From positions 7,750,001 to 7,814,000 of the forward strand of contig OZ017795.1 of assembly GCA_963969395.1 (NCBI GenBank): DNA of 64,000 bases, read 5' to 3'. Positions 36,224 to 47,612 of this stretch are shown in pieces; position 1 is the stretch's first letter; each line of letters starts with the position of its first letter. A program made the translations under genes and the position numbers. This DNA comes from Pseudoscleropodium purum. Lineage: Eukaryota > Streptophyta > Bryopsida > Hypnales > Brachytheciaceae. A model generated the notes under the pieces. The model ran no database searches, was not told the origin of the DNA, and worked only from the letters and a program-made list of their open reading frames with translations.

Positions 36224-36261
36224 CCCCCCCCCCCCCCCCCTAAAAAAAAAAAAAAAAAAAA
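36224..36261. repeat. C17 run followed by T and A20 run
   Basis: Seventeen C (36,224-36,240), one T, then twenty A (36,242-36,261). The same C-then-A arrangement occurs in the copy 2 element at 5688-5705. Such tracts are prone to length error in sequencing and to slippage in the cell. Confidence 0.95.
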
Positions 36262-36695
36262 GTAAACAATGACAATATCTTGTTTTATTGTTTAAATTGC
36301 TAGAAAATAAGCTAGTTTTAACACCTTGCTGGAGATAAGATTTCACCAAAAACTTTATAGAAGTATACTTTTGGATGTGGATGATTGGAAGAAACACCTT
36401 TTTAATTTTGTGTTACACCCTATGTGTTGATTTGTTTTTTGCATTAGAAAAAACCTAGCACTTCGAGTGGGCCATTTGATTTTCTGTAAATGTACAAATC
36501 CAATGCAAATTTTTTTATTTTATTTTATTTTTTTGGAAAAAAAAATAATTTTTTTTTTTACTTTCTAATCTTGAGTGGCACACCAAGTGATCACATGGGC
36601 CAAAGAAAAGAATATTTTTATAGATTTTTTTCTATAACTACGCATTTTCATATAGTCCATTACAAAAGAAAGGGGTGTTTTAATTGAATTTTTAA

Positions 36696-36832
36696 GTATA
36701 ATCCTAAATATAAGATTATAAGTAATGACCTTTAAGGAAATTTTTAGCAAAATTTTACTAGAAATTCACGTAAAATTTTGTTGAAAATCTCTTTAAAGGT
36801 CATTACTTATAATCTTATATCTAGGACTATAC
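36696..36832. mobile_element. 137-bp MITE flanked by TTAA
   Basis: Ends GTATAATCCTAAATATAAGA and TCTTATATCTAGGACTATAC are inverted, with arms of about 40 bases reaching AATGACCTTTAA. TTAA sits on both sides (36,692-36,695 and 36,833-36,836). The second TTAA is also the left flank of the following element. Confidence 0.82.
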
Positions 36833-36836
36833 TTAA

Positions 36837-37757
36837 CCCCTAAAGTTCCTTGACTATGTTTTCAACAAAAACACTCCAAAATTACCATTTTTAGGACAAA
36901 TATAAAAAAAAAATTAATATTTTTGAACACATTCAATAATAGGATCTTGTATTATGATAATTTGAGAATATGTGGAAACAGTTTCAGAAATTTTCACCAT
37001 GTAGATTGTAAGATATTAGTGTTTCAATTGACAAAAAAACTTTTTTTGACCTTGTGAAAAACCAGGCAACTGCACTTCACAAGGTCACATTTGCATGAAA
37101 AAATGTCCAAAATGGTTGCAACTCTTTGAATTCATTCTTCAAGGCAAGTTGGCTATATGCTTGAAAATTTTCAGATCATTTGGAATTGTACAACATATAG
37201 GAAAAAAATAGTAAGCAGAAAAGAAGTAGAGAATGAGTCAAAATACTAAATTGTTAAGAATTTAGTTATGGAATTGAAAAATGCCAATCCCAATGGTTGT
37301 AATGTTGTAATAAAAAATCTTCACCTAATTTTTTTATTTTTTTCTAAAAATATTGAAAATTGAATTCCATAAAGAACTTCAAAGTTCATTTTGGAGTAGA
37401 AAATCCATAACTGCTCGCAAACTAAAACACCTCATAACTTTTGACTCATTAATCAAAATGGAATGATTCAAAGCTTTCAATGTATATATAAATCTAAAAA
37501 ATTAATTTCAAATTTTTGTTTTTGAAAAAAGCAATTTTTTCAGATTTGTCCGGATTGCCTGAATTGAGAAACAAACTACATATTAGGCAATAACTTTTGA
37601 CTCATATTTCCAAATATCCTAAAATTATGTGCACATGAAAGATATTCCTTGCCTACACCTTCTATTAAAATTGAGGCCAAAAATATGGAAATCTCCACTC
37701 ACATGCACTCCCTAAAGAAATTATATTGCTAAAAAATACACCTTGGTCCTTTAGGGG
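36837..37757. mobile_element. TTAA-flanked inverted-end element, copy in inverted orientation (921 bp)
   Basis: The left end CCCCTAAAGTTCCTTGACTA and right end CCTTGGTCCTTTAGGGG are flanked by TTAA (36,833-36,836) and TTGA (37,758-37,761, a one-base change). It is the reverse complement of 14,672-15,600 over most of its length. No open frame was found. Confidence 0.82.
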
Positions 37758-37990
37758 TTGAAAACTCAATGAAAACACCATTTTCTCTTGTAGTAGACAA
37801 ACAACCCTACACAAGGGCCAAATTTCCTGTAATGCCTAGAACTTTTGCACTCTCTCTTTAAATGATTCTAAATTTTTCAAGGGTGTGGTAATCATGACAA
37901 TTACATATCCTGCCTAATTTTTTTTAAAATTTTCAAAAAAAATTTTATGTTCAAAATAGCCCTAAATTTTATATTACACTTATCAATCCA

Positions 37991-38016
37991 GGGGGAGGGG
38001 GGGGGGGGGGGGGGGG
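37991..38016. repeat. G-run of 20 within an interrupted G tract
   Basis: GGGGGA followed by twenty G (37,997-38,016). It could form G-quadruplexes and is also a likely assembly trouble spot. Confidence 0.95.
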
Positions 38017-38529
38017 TATTGTAGAACTATTTAGCACCCCAAAAAAAATTTGAACTAAATTTTTTGAGAAGATGGTCTTCTAACAAACTCATATCTATTC
38101 TTTGAAGGAATTCTAAAAATAGATCATTTTTATAGTGTAGAAGTCCACAAAGTGAGTTTTGTTCAGCTTGCATTTCAAAACATGTCAAATATTATTTTAG
38201 TGGTTCTTTTGGTGAATGACCATCTCCATAGAATTGTTATAAGTGGCAACAAATTTATTTATTTTCATTTATTTTTCTAATTTTAACTAATTAAAACATC
38301 AAAGTATCTATTTTCTTATAATTTAGTATTTTTATAGTTCTTCTACTTAGAGAAGTTTCTATGCTTTTTTTTTTAATGGTTACCTTCACCTTAAAACTAA
38401 GGTGTATACATTAGGTAAATTTTTTTTTTTTATTTTAAAATTATTTTCAAAATTTTAAAGGGCTCTAGAAAAAAACATGAGTTTCGTTACAAAATACAAC
38501 AAATAGTGTAGATGTTTCTTGCAATCACC

Positions 38530-39199
38530 TATGTCTAGAAATGCAAGCACAACATAGCCTTTTTTGCACTATGTGGAGGATAATAAATCTGTTTTTATAA
38601 AATTCCTTAAGTAAATTCCTACAGCCTAAGTAGAAGAATATAGTATCAAATTTTGAAGTGAAAATCATCATTTACAATACAATACAATACTAAAAACCTA
38701 TAAAATCTGCAATGTGACAAAATTAGAGAAATTGAGTAATAATAAATAATCATTTTTTAGATATTAAACAAAAAAATTTATTGACTTAAACAACATACCT
38801 TTCACTTTTCAATATGAATTTTAAGTATAATGAGCAAAATCCATAAAAATTATGGTCAATTTTGTGTTAGGTGTGGATATGTGACATGACTATTTTAGGA
38901 ATGAGATTTTGCACAAAATATAGTAAGTTGTTATTTTTATATTTAATTGTTTACTAAACTATATTAGATATTTTGGAACCAAAATTTAGAATTGAAGAGG
39001 AATTTTGGAAAATATATTTGAAGGTGGTGGTCTTGTCCAAATCCTTCAGGCAATTTTAATTTGATATGTGCACTAAATTAGAAAAAAAATTATTCATACG
39101 AAAATATCTGATGTTGACAATGGTATATATATTTTCATAAACATCATCTACTTGAAGTACATAGACAAATCCACCTTGATGCTAGCAAGAAGACTAGAG
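38530..39199. other. AT-rich sequence related to 20,990-21,380
   Basis: From ATGTCTAGAAATGCAAGCAC (38,531) to about 38,880 the sequence matches 21,000-21,380. It probably represents part of a larger repeat whose ends I could not define. The rest shows nothing. Confidence 0.45.
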
Positions 39200-39341
39200 A
39201 TGCACTACTAGAAAATCCAATGTCGAAATTGACAAGAAAATGTTCATTTTTTTTGTTCATTTTTTTGTTAATTAGGATGTATTGATTTGGACATTGAAAT
39301 CAACACATATGTGTGATTCATCAATACAAAAGTGTTGATTT

Positions 39342-39511
39342 TCAACAAATTTTTTTTGTTACTTTCAACACAAATTTGTAGGAAATACGAAACTACCCAA
39401 TGAGATTGTGACACATAGCACCCCACCACACGAGTGGATTGCCTCTAGGGTTTGAACCCAAGACCCTTGAGGTGAAACCCCAAGGTCCTTCACCACTGGA
39501 CCACTAAGCCA
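39342..39511 (-). mobile_element. tRNA-derived SINE nested in the CACTA element
   Basis: On the minus strand the head reads GGCTTAGTGGTCCAGTGG (39,510 down to 39,493), a box A-like promoter. About 35 bases on is GGTTCAAACCC (39,458 down to 39,448), a good box B. These are the two internal promoter parts of RNA polymerase III genes. The sequence then continues to a tail TAACAAAAAAAATTTG near 39,342-39,357. It does not fold as a normal tRNA because the acceptor and anticodon arms are absent, so a SINE head is the better reading. Confidence 0.72.
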
Positions 39512-39587
39512 TTTATTTGAAAATTCTTGTAGTAGTTTTTTTATTTAACTAGTTTTCCTTTTGTTTTTCATTTGCCTTGTAAAGTCA

Positions 39588-39932
39588 TATGACTTTGGTG
39601 GTTGTTTGCACATGGTAAAATAACTTTTCTTTTTTAAACTTTCAACTAAAAAAATTGGTAAATAAATCTATCTTTCATTTCCAAAAATCCGTTTACAATT
39701 TGAAGTTTCTAATAAAAAGTTATGAACAAAATTCAAAGAAGATGTTTAAAAGTGTCAAAGAAAAATGACTATTTTAACCCCTCTCTAAATTTTGTCCATA
39801 ACTTTTAATTGAAAACTCCAAATTATAAATGGATTTTTATGGATGAAGGATAGATTTATTTACCAATTTTTTTAGTTGATAGTTTAAAAAAAAAGTTAGT
39901 TTACCATGTGCAAACAGCCACCAAAACCTACT
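39588..39932. repeat. Large inverted repeat, arms of about 150 bases
   Basis: The left arm starts CTTTGGTGGTTGTTTGCACA and the right arm ends TGTGCAAACAGCCACCAAAA. Pairing continues through ACTAAAAAAATTGGTAAATA and its partner, and AAAAGTTATGAACAAAATT, to a spacer near 39,755. It lies inside the CACTA element. Confidence 0.85.
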
Positions 39933-40156
39933 ACGTTTTGAAAACATTGATTTGTGAATGATAAAGTTATTAAATTTTTTTTATGTATATACTATTTCCT
40001 TAAAGTATGAATATGAAATATTTTTTAGTTTTTAATATATTTCCAACATATTTCTTCAACATATAATGAACATTTGCAAGTTCAAGGATTGATATACATT
40101 TTTTTGGGTAAATTGTTTGAAAGATAAAACCTAACCACTTAGAAATTGAAAATTAA

Positions 40157-40680
40157 CCTCTAAATGACCAATTGGCATTTTTTTGGCAATATAGAGATTT
40201 CGGGTAGCTCACTTTTGACAATATTTTAATTTTTTGCTTTAAAGTTTTTACAAAACATGTGCCCAAAGAGTAGCTTTAAGACACAACAACTTTTATAACT
40301 TTTGATCATGTGATTGAAAAATTAGTGCATCGTATATAATTTTCATTAATCTTTGGGAAACTTGGGAATCTCAAAAAAATTCTCAAACATCACTATTTAT
40401 AAAAATAAACATTTCAATTTGATTTCCTAAATTTATCTTTACATGAAAACCTTTGAAGTATTCTATTTTGATTAATAAGATGGAAATTATGAAGATTTTT
40501 ATTTATCGGTAGTTGTGGAATTTGTACTCTAAAGTAAATTTTGATATCCTTTTGGTAATTCTATTTTAAATATTGTTGAAAAAGAAATAATAACATTGGA
40601 TCTACATTGTTTATTACAACATTACAAATTAATTAGAATTAGAATTGACATTTCTAAATTCTAGAACTAAATTTGAAAGA
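40157..40680. mobile_element. TTAA-flanked element, left part only
   Basis: TTAA (40,153-40,156) precedes CCTCTAAATGACC. Downstream sequence (GTGCCCAAAGAGTAGCTTTA near 40,260) matches the copy at 56,210-56,781. A right end was not found because the sequence merges into the inverted repeat that follows. Confidence 0.5.
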
Positions 40681-40719
40681 ACTTTAAACTTTAAATTATA
40701 ACAAACCCTTGAAGATGTT

Positions 40720-41200
40720 AATCCTCCAATCAAAAGTTATGAACAAAATGGAGATAGGTGTTGGAAATTATTTTTTTGTAAATTTAGCAAACTTTGAAGG
40801 TTGTTTTAGAATAGTAGAAGAATTTTTTTGAAAACATTTGGAACTAAAAAAATTTGGTAATTCAAACAAGATTTCATTTCCAAAATTCCATTTGAGGTTT
40901 GGAGATTTTACTCAAAAGTTTTGGACAAAGTTCAAAGAGAGGTTGGAAAATCATTACTTTTGACATTTTTGACGTTTTTGAACATCCTCTTTGAATTTTG
41001 TCCATAACTTTCAATTAGAGGATGAAAACTTCAAATGGATTATTAAAGATGAAAGATTTCTTGAATTTCTTAATTCAAAGGATTTTCCAAAAAATCTTTC
41101 TATTATACCAAAATGGACTCCAAAGTCTATTGAATTTACCAAAAAAACAATTTCCAACACTTCTCTGAATTTTGTTCATAACTTTTGATTAAAGAATTGA
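40720..41200. repeat. Second inverted repeat with internal direct units
   Basis: CAATCAAAAGTTATGAACAA (40,733) pairs with TTGTTCATAACTTTTGATTA (41,172). Inner pairs such as CATTTGAGGTTTGGAG with its partner near 41,025 centre on about 40,955. A direct unit of about 180 bp ending CCAAAGTCT is repeated at about 41,115 and 41,297. The TTTGTCCATAACTTTTAATT motif is shared with the 39.6-kb inverted repeat. Confidence 0.65.
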
Positions 41201-41565
41201 ATCTTAAACAGATTGCTAGAGATGAAAGTTGGTTCAATTCCACAACATTTTTTAATTAAAAGTTTTTTGAAAAAAAATCCTTTATTATGCACAAATGACC
41301 TCCAAAGTCTGTTGACTTCAATGGACACGGAATTGAGAATACTTAATTTAAAAGAAAACTACATTATACAATGAAGATTTCAAGAGATTCTAAGAGATTC
41401 CAAAAGACTCCAAAAGGTTTTAAAAAGGTTCAACTAAAATCTATTGATTTTGTCACTACACTATTCAAATCAACAAAAAAATGTGAAAACGGTCATTGTA
41501 GAATCCAAATCAATAGAAATATGTTGATTTTCTGTTGATTTGGATGTCATTTTCTAGTAGTCATG

Positions 41566-43330
41566 ATAACTTTGGAAGATATTGAAGTTTATCATGATGC
41601 TTGGTGGACCATCCACAAAGTATTAAGAGCTAGCTTCTATAGATACATGGATATAGAAAAATCAAATATACAAGCATAGTCACATGATAACTTTGGGTCA
41701 AAAAATTCCTAGATGCATATCATATAAGCAATAGTCACATTTTGACTAATGCTCGAGAATAGCATTGACTATGCTATACAAATTAAAGACCCTTGAGTTA
41801 AGGGAAAAAGTTGTCTCTATGTGTTTGCCATTGTACATTGTTAGGTGGAGTGAGACCTTGCTAGATATCAACAATGTGAATGCATAGTTTAATTTATCAA
41901 ATGTTTCAATGAGTAAATTGAGTAACATCCTATGTGCTTCTTTTCGAAAAGATGCTCTAAAGGCTTATAGAGACAATTTTGCTTGATGTAGATAGTGTGA
42001 TGGGTTCAAGTAATTGAAGAGCATTTGCAATTCACATTCTCTAAATGGTCTAGAAATTTCAAAGTTTACATTGTAGGACAAAACTGAATGATTTAGAGAA
42101 ATCTCCTTGACAAGGTTCTAACATCCATTTTGTCATCCATCTATGACAAAATGGATCACTTAAAGGTCACTTCACTATATTAATCTCACAAGAGTAAAAC
42201 AATTGATTCTATAAATAAATAAAAATGCCCGTCAACATTATTGGCATGATTGCTCATGGCCATATGACACTACAGCTTGGACATTTTTTTGACTAACTCA
42301 AATCATATTGTGGGTTATACTGCAAAATTGTTATAGGATTTTAAGTCCCCACCAAACATTCATCTCATGAATTGTTTGCCAAAGGTAGGATTTCTCCATT
42401 CTTGGATGCCTTGTTGGAAGAATGAAAGGCTCAAAAGTTCACAAGGACTCCCTCCCTACTCTCCCTAAGGAGTTGGTCTAACCTAAACCTTTTCCTCTTA
42501 AATTGACTCTTTGGTTCAACAATGCCTTAGGAAACAACAAGAACCAAGGGTTTTTTACTGAGGTCTTTATATTTTACTCTCTTCCATATATAAAACCATT
42601 TTTTATTAGATGTACATCAATTTTCTCATTGTCAAAGAAGTCTTTTGTGGATTTCAAAACTCACACCATTATTCTTCATCTTTTTGAGGAGACTCTTGAT
42701 TTTAAACAATTTGTAGAAGGGTACTTAAGTTGCATAGGCCTTGATTCTCTACAAAGTCATTCTCAAGTCTAATAGTTTAAGTTCTATAAGGATTCCAACA
42801 AGTAGAACTTAATGCAATAAAAGGTCTCTTTATGGAAGGAAGGCAAAAATTCACTTGTAGAAGGAGACTACAAATAAATGTTCAAAAGTATGCAACGACA
42901 AACCTATTTTTTTGGCTCTGCAACAAATGTGGTACTTCAATGAAGTTTGTAGGGATATAAAGGGATTTATTATATTATAGGGTACAACTTCTTATGAGGA
43001 CTTATCTAGAGAGTTTTGGAGGATGAATGACTTGGTGACCTTCTACTAAAAAAGCGTCTAAACTGCTCTAAATGCACTACTTAGGGTACATGAGACATTG
43101 TAAGATGCCAGATTTTGACCATTTTCTAGAATTTTTGCTAAGGTAGAAGACCAATTCCTTGACAATAGCACAATGTGTGAAGAATATATGAAGGATGCAC
43201 CCTTTGTTGGTCATAGGCATGGCAATTCACTTCATTCATTTCATGTTGGTTATGATGTGTATGCAAGTTATTTTCTCATAATGCATCTCACTAATATTGA
43301 CCTCTAGTCTTTGGAGCTTGCATGGGCGTG
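41566..43330 (+). pseudogene. Decayed coding-like sequence, family not recognised
   Basis: Composition is less AT-extreme than the surrounding sequence. All forward frames give runs of ordinary-looking protein broken by frequent stops, for example 42,503-42,772 (89 residues), and NLFFWLCNKCGTSMKFVGI near 42,902. This is what a dead transposon or gene remnant looks like, but I recognise no domain. The CACTA element inserted at its left edge. It could equally be unremarkable sequence. Confidence 0.25.
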
Positions 43331-45922
43331 AGCCCTTCATTTGTTACAAGTTGGAATTCATAGTTCTTTTTTTGGATTTTTCACCATATTATTAGATTAT
43401 ATAGTAAAAAAATAACCTAAGAGACAATTAAACTAAAAATGTAAAGTACTTACCAATGCAATGTTTTGCATTTAGAATCCCAAAGTACCTAAAGCACTCA
43501 AATTTCTTACTTTTAGATGAATTGGATGTATTAAAAAAAGCCTAGATCTAGTTTGCAACAAAATCTTTTCTCAACTACAACTAAAGTCAAAGCCTACAAA
43601 TGCATGTGGCACAACTTAGCTAAAATAGCAATTAGTATTTTATATATGTGAATCCCTTTAGGTTTAGAGACGCTCAGTAGAAGAATTACCAAATCCTTCC
43701 AAGAGAGTAATTGGAAATTAAAAGTTTACCTTGCAAACTCAAACTCAAGTAATATGAAAGATCAAAGGGAGATGAATTAAGACCAAAAACATGGCAAGAA
43801 TCCAACAATGCAATTGGTTTATAAAGATTCCATAGTAATTAAAAGACTTGTAATCTATTAAATATAGTAGGAGGATACAACAAACAAACCTTTTTATGGA
43901 AAGTGAAAAATAAGAATATAAGCCTACATGTAGTGTATAGGACCCTTTATAGGTCATATGTCAAGTTTTAGATTGTTCTAAATTGTAGAAGTTAGTTTTT
44001 TAGAAGGCCAATTACTTTAACCAATATTCATAAAATTTGTAGAAATATCCATCTTGTAGTATAATTCCAAAAAAAATTAGGATAGAATTTTTTAGTAATA
44101 AAGTGTCTTAAGTTTCAAGGCATTTGAATACCAACAAATATCCAAATGAACAACTCCAAGAACACTTGGTGAATTTTAAATGAATTCGAGGCATTGACTA
44201 GAGGCACAAGGGCATATATGAAATCCAAGTGAAGCCAAAGTTGAATCTTTTCTTACTCCAAAAAATCCTTTGAATATTCCATGATAGTCAAAATTCATGA
44301 AAAATGTAAATTCTTTCATTTGGAATTTTCCACTTCTTTATTTTGACAATTCAATAACTTTTTACAAATGAAAATGAAAATTTTTTATGACCTTTATGGA
44401 AAAAAAAATTATCTTGAATGGAAGTTGGGATCAATCATTGTAAAGTCACCAAAATTAGATATCACATTCTTATTGGTAAGTGAAGTACCTTTAGTTGATC
44501 TAGTTGGGGATAAAAAATCTAATTTTGATGCAAGGGAAAATTGGCCCATCTAAAAGGATACTCAAAGTTTCTAGAAAAGGAATCCATTAAAGTAAAGGGA
44601 AGCCAAAACCGCTAGAGTTATCGAGAATTTGTAGTAGCTACAAAGAAAGAGATGTAAGGGTGTAAGTGACATTGTCTAGGTATGGATATATTGAAAGTGA
44701 GGATGGATTGACTTAAAAACAATATACATTTACGATTTTATTTTTGGATTGTGTAGCAATTAAAAAGGGAACTACAAATTTCCTTTTGTTCAAAAATCAT
44801 GATCTTGTTGTTAGATTTACGTATATCTTTCTTTGCATTGAATTATACATAATGCTGCAAAATCTTGCCATTGGGTGAGTTATACAACAAAAAATGTTTG
44901 GACATGGTTTATAGTAACAAGTGTGGTTTTTAATGTAGTATCTAAATAATAGTGAATTTAGTAGGGATACAAATGTTATTAGAAAATTTCTTTGTATTAT
45001 ATATATTTGTAAGGCAAACTCACAAGCACTCTACCTATAGACCTTGTTTTTGAATAATTCATGTCCATTGGTTGTTGAATAGATTCATTTACTTACCCCT
45101 CATCCATGGTAAATCACATTATGCCCAATTGAACCTAACAACATTGTCGAAGGTTTAGCTTACTAAATGCATATAAAAAATTTCAATGTATGCTTTAAAT
45201 GTGTGTTCCCAATGCAAAATCTCTATCGAGTTTCATCTAACCTTTCTCACTATTCTTCCTACCAAATTCTATGACCAGAAAAGAACATGAATCTGGAATG
45301 AAAGCAAATTTAGTTCAAGTAAAATGAACAATTTAGATATCCATCTTTGAAAAAATCAATTTAATTAATATCATAATATTATCTTATATACTCTTCTACA
45401 TAAATGTTTATTTAATATATAAATATGAAGTTCTTTTCTCTTGAATTTTTTTTTGCAAATTTTCAAGGAAGAGACAAGTATTTTTTTTCTCTAAAAATTT
45501 CAAAGTCAAAACTTCACCTTTTGAAACAATTGGTAAAGGCTTATTGTACCCTTTTAAAGATTATGATCTTAGAAATACTAAAAACTATTGATAGAATTTG
45601 AAAATTGGTAGAGAAATAGACATTCAAATTAGGTTAAAAGATCCTATGGTTAGAAGTTGCAACATACGTCACAAATTTGACCACTCTCCTTTGTTTTCAA
45701 CATATGTTGTTTTGCAACATTTTTTCTCAGTAACACCTAATGAACTTTAGGATTTAAATTGATATGAAATTGTTCCTTAAATGTCATTTATATTATTGTT
45801 TAAGAATCACAAGTCATCAATGGGTGATGATGGTAGGTTTAATTTGAATATGAAGGTAGCTACCCTATACATGACATATATAGGTATTTTTTTTATTTTA
45901 ACTTTAGAATTATGTCTAAGTT
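43331..45922. other. AT-rich intergenic region, nothing recognised
   Basis: Short open frames only (at most about 70 codons). No repeat boundary was found. Confidence 0.45.
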
Positions 45923-45926
45923 TTAA

Positions 45927-46692
45927 CCCCTAAATGATTTTAACTATGTTTTTTTTTATGAAAACGGCTCTAAAATTGCCATTCCTAATACAAGTACCAA
46001 AATTTAGAAGAAATAAAAAAATTTGGACAAATGTAATTGTAGAATCTTGTAAATGGTGGTTACTCTTTAAATTCATTCTTCAAGTCAAGTTAGCTACATT
46101 CTTGAAAATTTTCAAATCATTTGGAATTGTACAACATATAGGAAAAATATAGTAAATAGAAAGAATTAGAGACTGATTTAAAATAATAATTTATTAATAA
46201 TTTATCTATAGAAGTGAAAAAGGCCAATCCCAAAAGGTTGTAATGTTGTAATAAACAATCTACACCTTATGTTTTTATTTTTTTTCAAAAATATTGAAAA
46301 TTGAATTAAATAAAGGACTTTGAAGTTTGTCTCATGAACCCCTGCAAACTAAAACTCTTCATAAATTTTGATTCACTGATCAAATGGAACAATTCAAAGT
46401 TTTTCAACTATATATAAATCTAGAGAACCAATTTATAATTTATAATTTCTTGAAAAAGTGATTTTTAAAGAATTTTTTTTCCGAGGTTATCCATTGAGCA
46501 ACGAAAAGTACATATCATACAATAACTTTTTAACTATGAAGTGAAAAGTTTTGAAAACTGTTGGACCTCAAAGCTATTCCTTGGACACATGTTGTGTGAA
46601 AATTTCAAAAAAAAAAAAAAAATAATTCATTCATAGTGAGCTACCTAAAATTGCTATGTTACCAAAAAACCATACTTTGGGCCATTAATGGA
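45927..46692. mobile_element. TTAA-flanked element, shortened copy (766 bp)
   Basis: TTAA (45,923-45,926) precedes CCCCTAAATG, and the right end GGGCCATTAATGGA is followed by TTAA (46,693-46,696). Internal sequence (ATTTGGAATTGTACAACATA near 46,119) is shared with the 36.8-kb and 50.2-kb copies in the same orientation. Confidence 0.7.
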
Positions 46693-46696
46693 TTAA

Positions 46697-47241
46697 ATTC
46701 ATAAATACATACATATATACATTGATTTTCTAGAGGCCCTCCAACATCTCCAGCAATGTTTTTCCTCTGAGTGCCAAGGGCATCTATCACAGAAGAATAT
46801 AGTCCATTGGAAAGAACCCCAATGTTCATACAAAGATCTCATTCTCATCCAATCTAATGAAATCTTGGGAAACTCACTGTACCTAACATTATATAATGAA
46901 AAAATAGTCCTCCCTAGGAAAATATTATGCTAAGAAGGTAGTAAGTTATGCTTTGTTAGATATCTAGGAAGGACTTTCTACTTAATTCAAGGGACAGGGT
47001 TAGCTAGGGAGTCATCAGTTAGACCATTTCGTTCTCTATAATGTAGGTAGGGTCTCCTTCCCCTTTCAAGGATGCAGATTGAGAGATCTGTACTTCATTG
47101 GTAAACAATGTTATGAGTACTAGACTTACACATCAATTATGATGATGAAATCCTATTGAATTTTATTTTTATATATATATATAGCCACATCATTGTTTGA
47201 ACAGCTGAGCACCCCCATGACGTGCCTGAATTTTTTTGTAT
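46697..47241. other. Spacer, nothing recognised
   Basis: No gene. A short TA microsatellite lies near 47,170. Confidence 0.45.
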
Positions 47242-47612
47242 GTACAATCATGATGTCATGTGATGGTACTTGTACCAGTTTCTGTTGCTTGGTGGGACAT
47301 GAATTGGGCTGCAATTGACCAATGGCATTTTGTACTCTAAAGTTGCTATGGATGAAACTTCCAAGAGTTATCGAATACCGAATCTTGCTCTTCAATGGGG
47401 ACTGAATATTTCGCGCAGTACAATCATGTCGTGGGATGGTATTTTTGTATCCGCTTTGTGTCAGTTGCATAGTGGGACTCGGAATTGGCTGCAACCCTCA
47501 AACAATTGTATTCTGTGTTTCATATTCAAAAGTCCATCACTTACAGAAGAAACTTTCTCCGGATATCAAATACTACTTAAGCATCTTTCTTGCAAATGGG
47601 GTTTGAAAATCA
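47242..47612 (+). repeat. Two diverged tandem units with codon-sized indels
   Basis: GTACAATCATG starts at 47,242 and 47,418. The paired landmarks TGTACTC/TGTATTC lie 177 bases apart and CAATGGGG/AAATGGGG lie 201 bases apart, both multiples of three. An open frame of 150 residues (47,315-47,767) reads through the second unit and part of the first. In unit 1 the corresponding frame has a TGA just before 47,315. This fits a decayed gene with internal repeats, but no family is recognised. Confidence 0.55.

Larger units (their letters stand above)
36378..38529. mobile_element. GCAAGAAACACC-type element split by nested insertions
   Basis: A left-type end GGATGATTGGAAGAAACACC (36,378) and a right-type end GATGTTTCTTGCAATCACC (38,511-38,529) frame 2.15 kb. 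Within it lie a 137-bp MITE and a TTAA-flanked element (36,692-37,761). Without these, about 1.08 kb remains, longer than the other copies. The part right of 38,036 matches copy 2 from 5692 onward. A G-run (37,997-38,016) lies inside. That both ends belong to one insertion is an inference. Confidence 0.5.
39203..41562. mobile_element. Non-autonomous CACTA element, 2.36 kb, with ATG target duplication
   Basis: The left end CACTACTAGAAAATCC and right end GGATGTCATTTTCTAGTAGTC are inverted (the outermost base is changed). The three bases ATG flank both sides (39,200-39,202 and 41,563-41,565). CACTA ends with a 3-bp duplication define the En/Spm (CACTA) superfamily. Subterminal sequences on both sides are rich in related motifs around TTGATTT and AATCAAC, as is common for this group. 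No transposase frame is present. It carries a SINE, fold-back repeats and possibly the left end of another TTAA element. Confidence 0.85.

Noticed and set aside
39448..39511. Functional tRNA gene on the minus strand
   Set aside because: Boxes A and B are present, but the flanking sequence does not form acceptor and anticodon arms and an A-rich tail lies about 100 bases beyond box B. A tRNA-derived SINE fits better.
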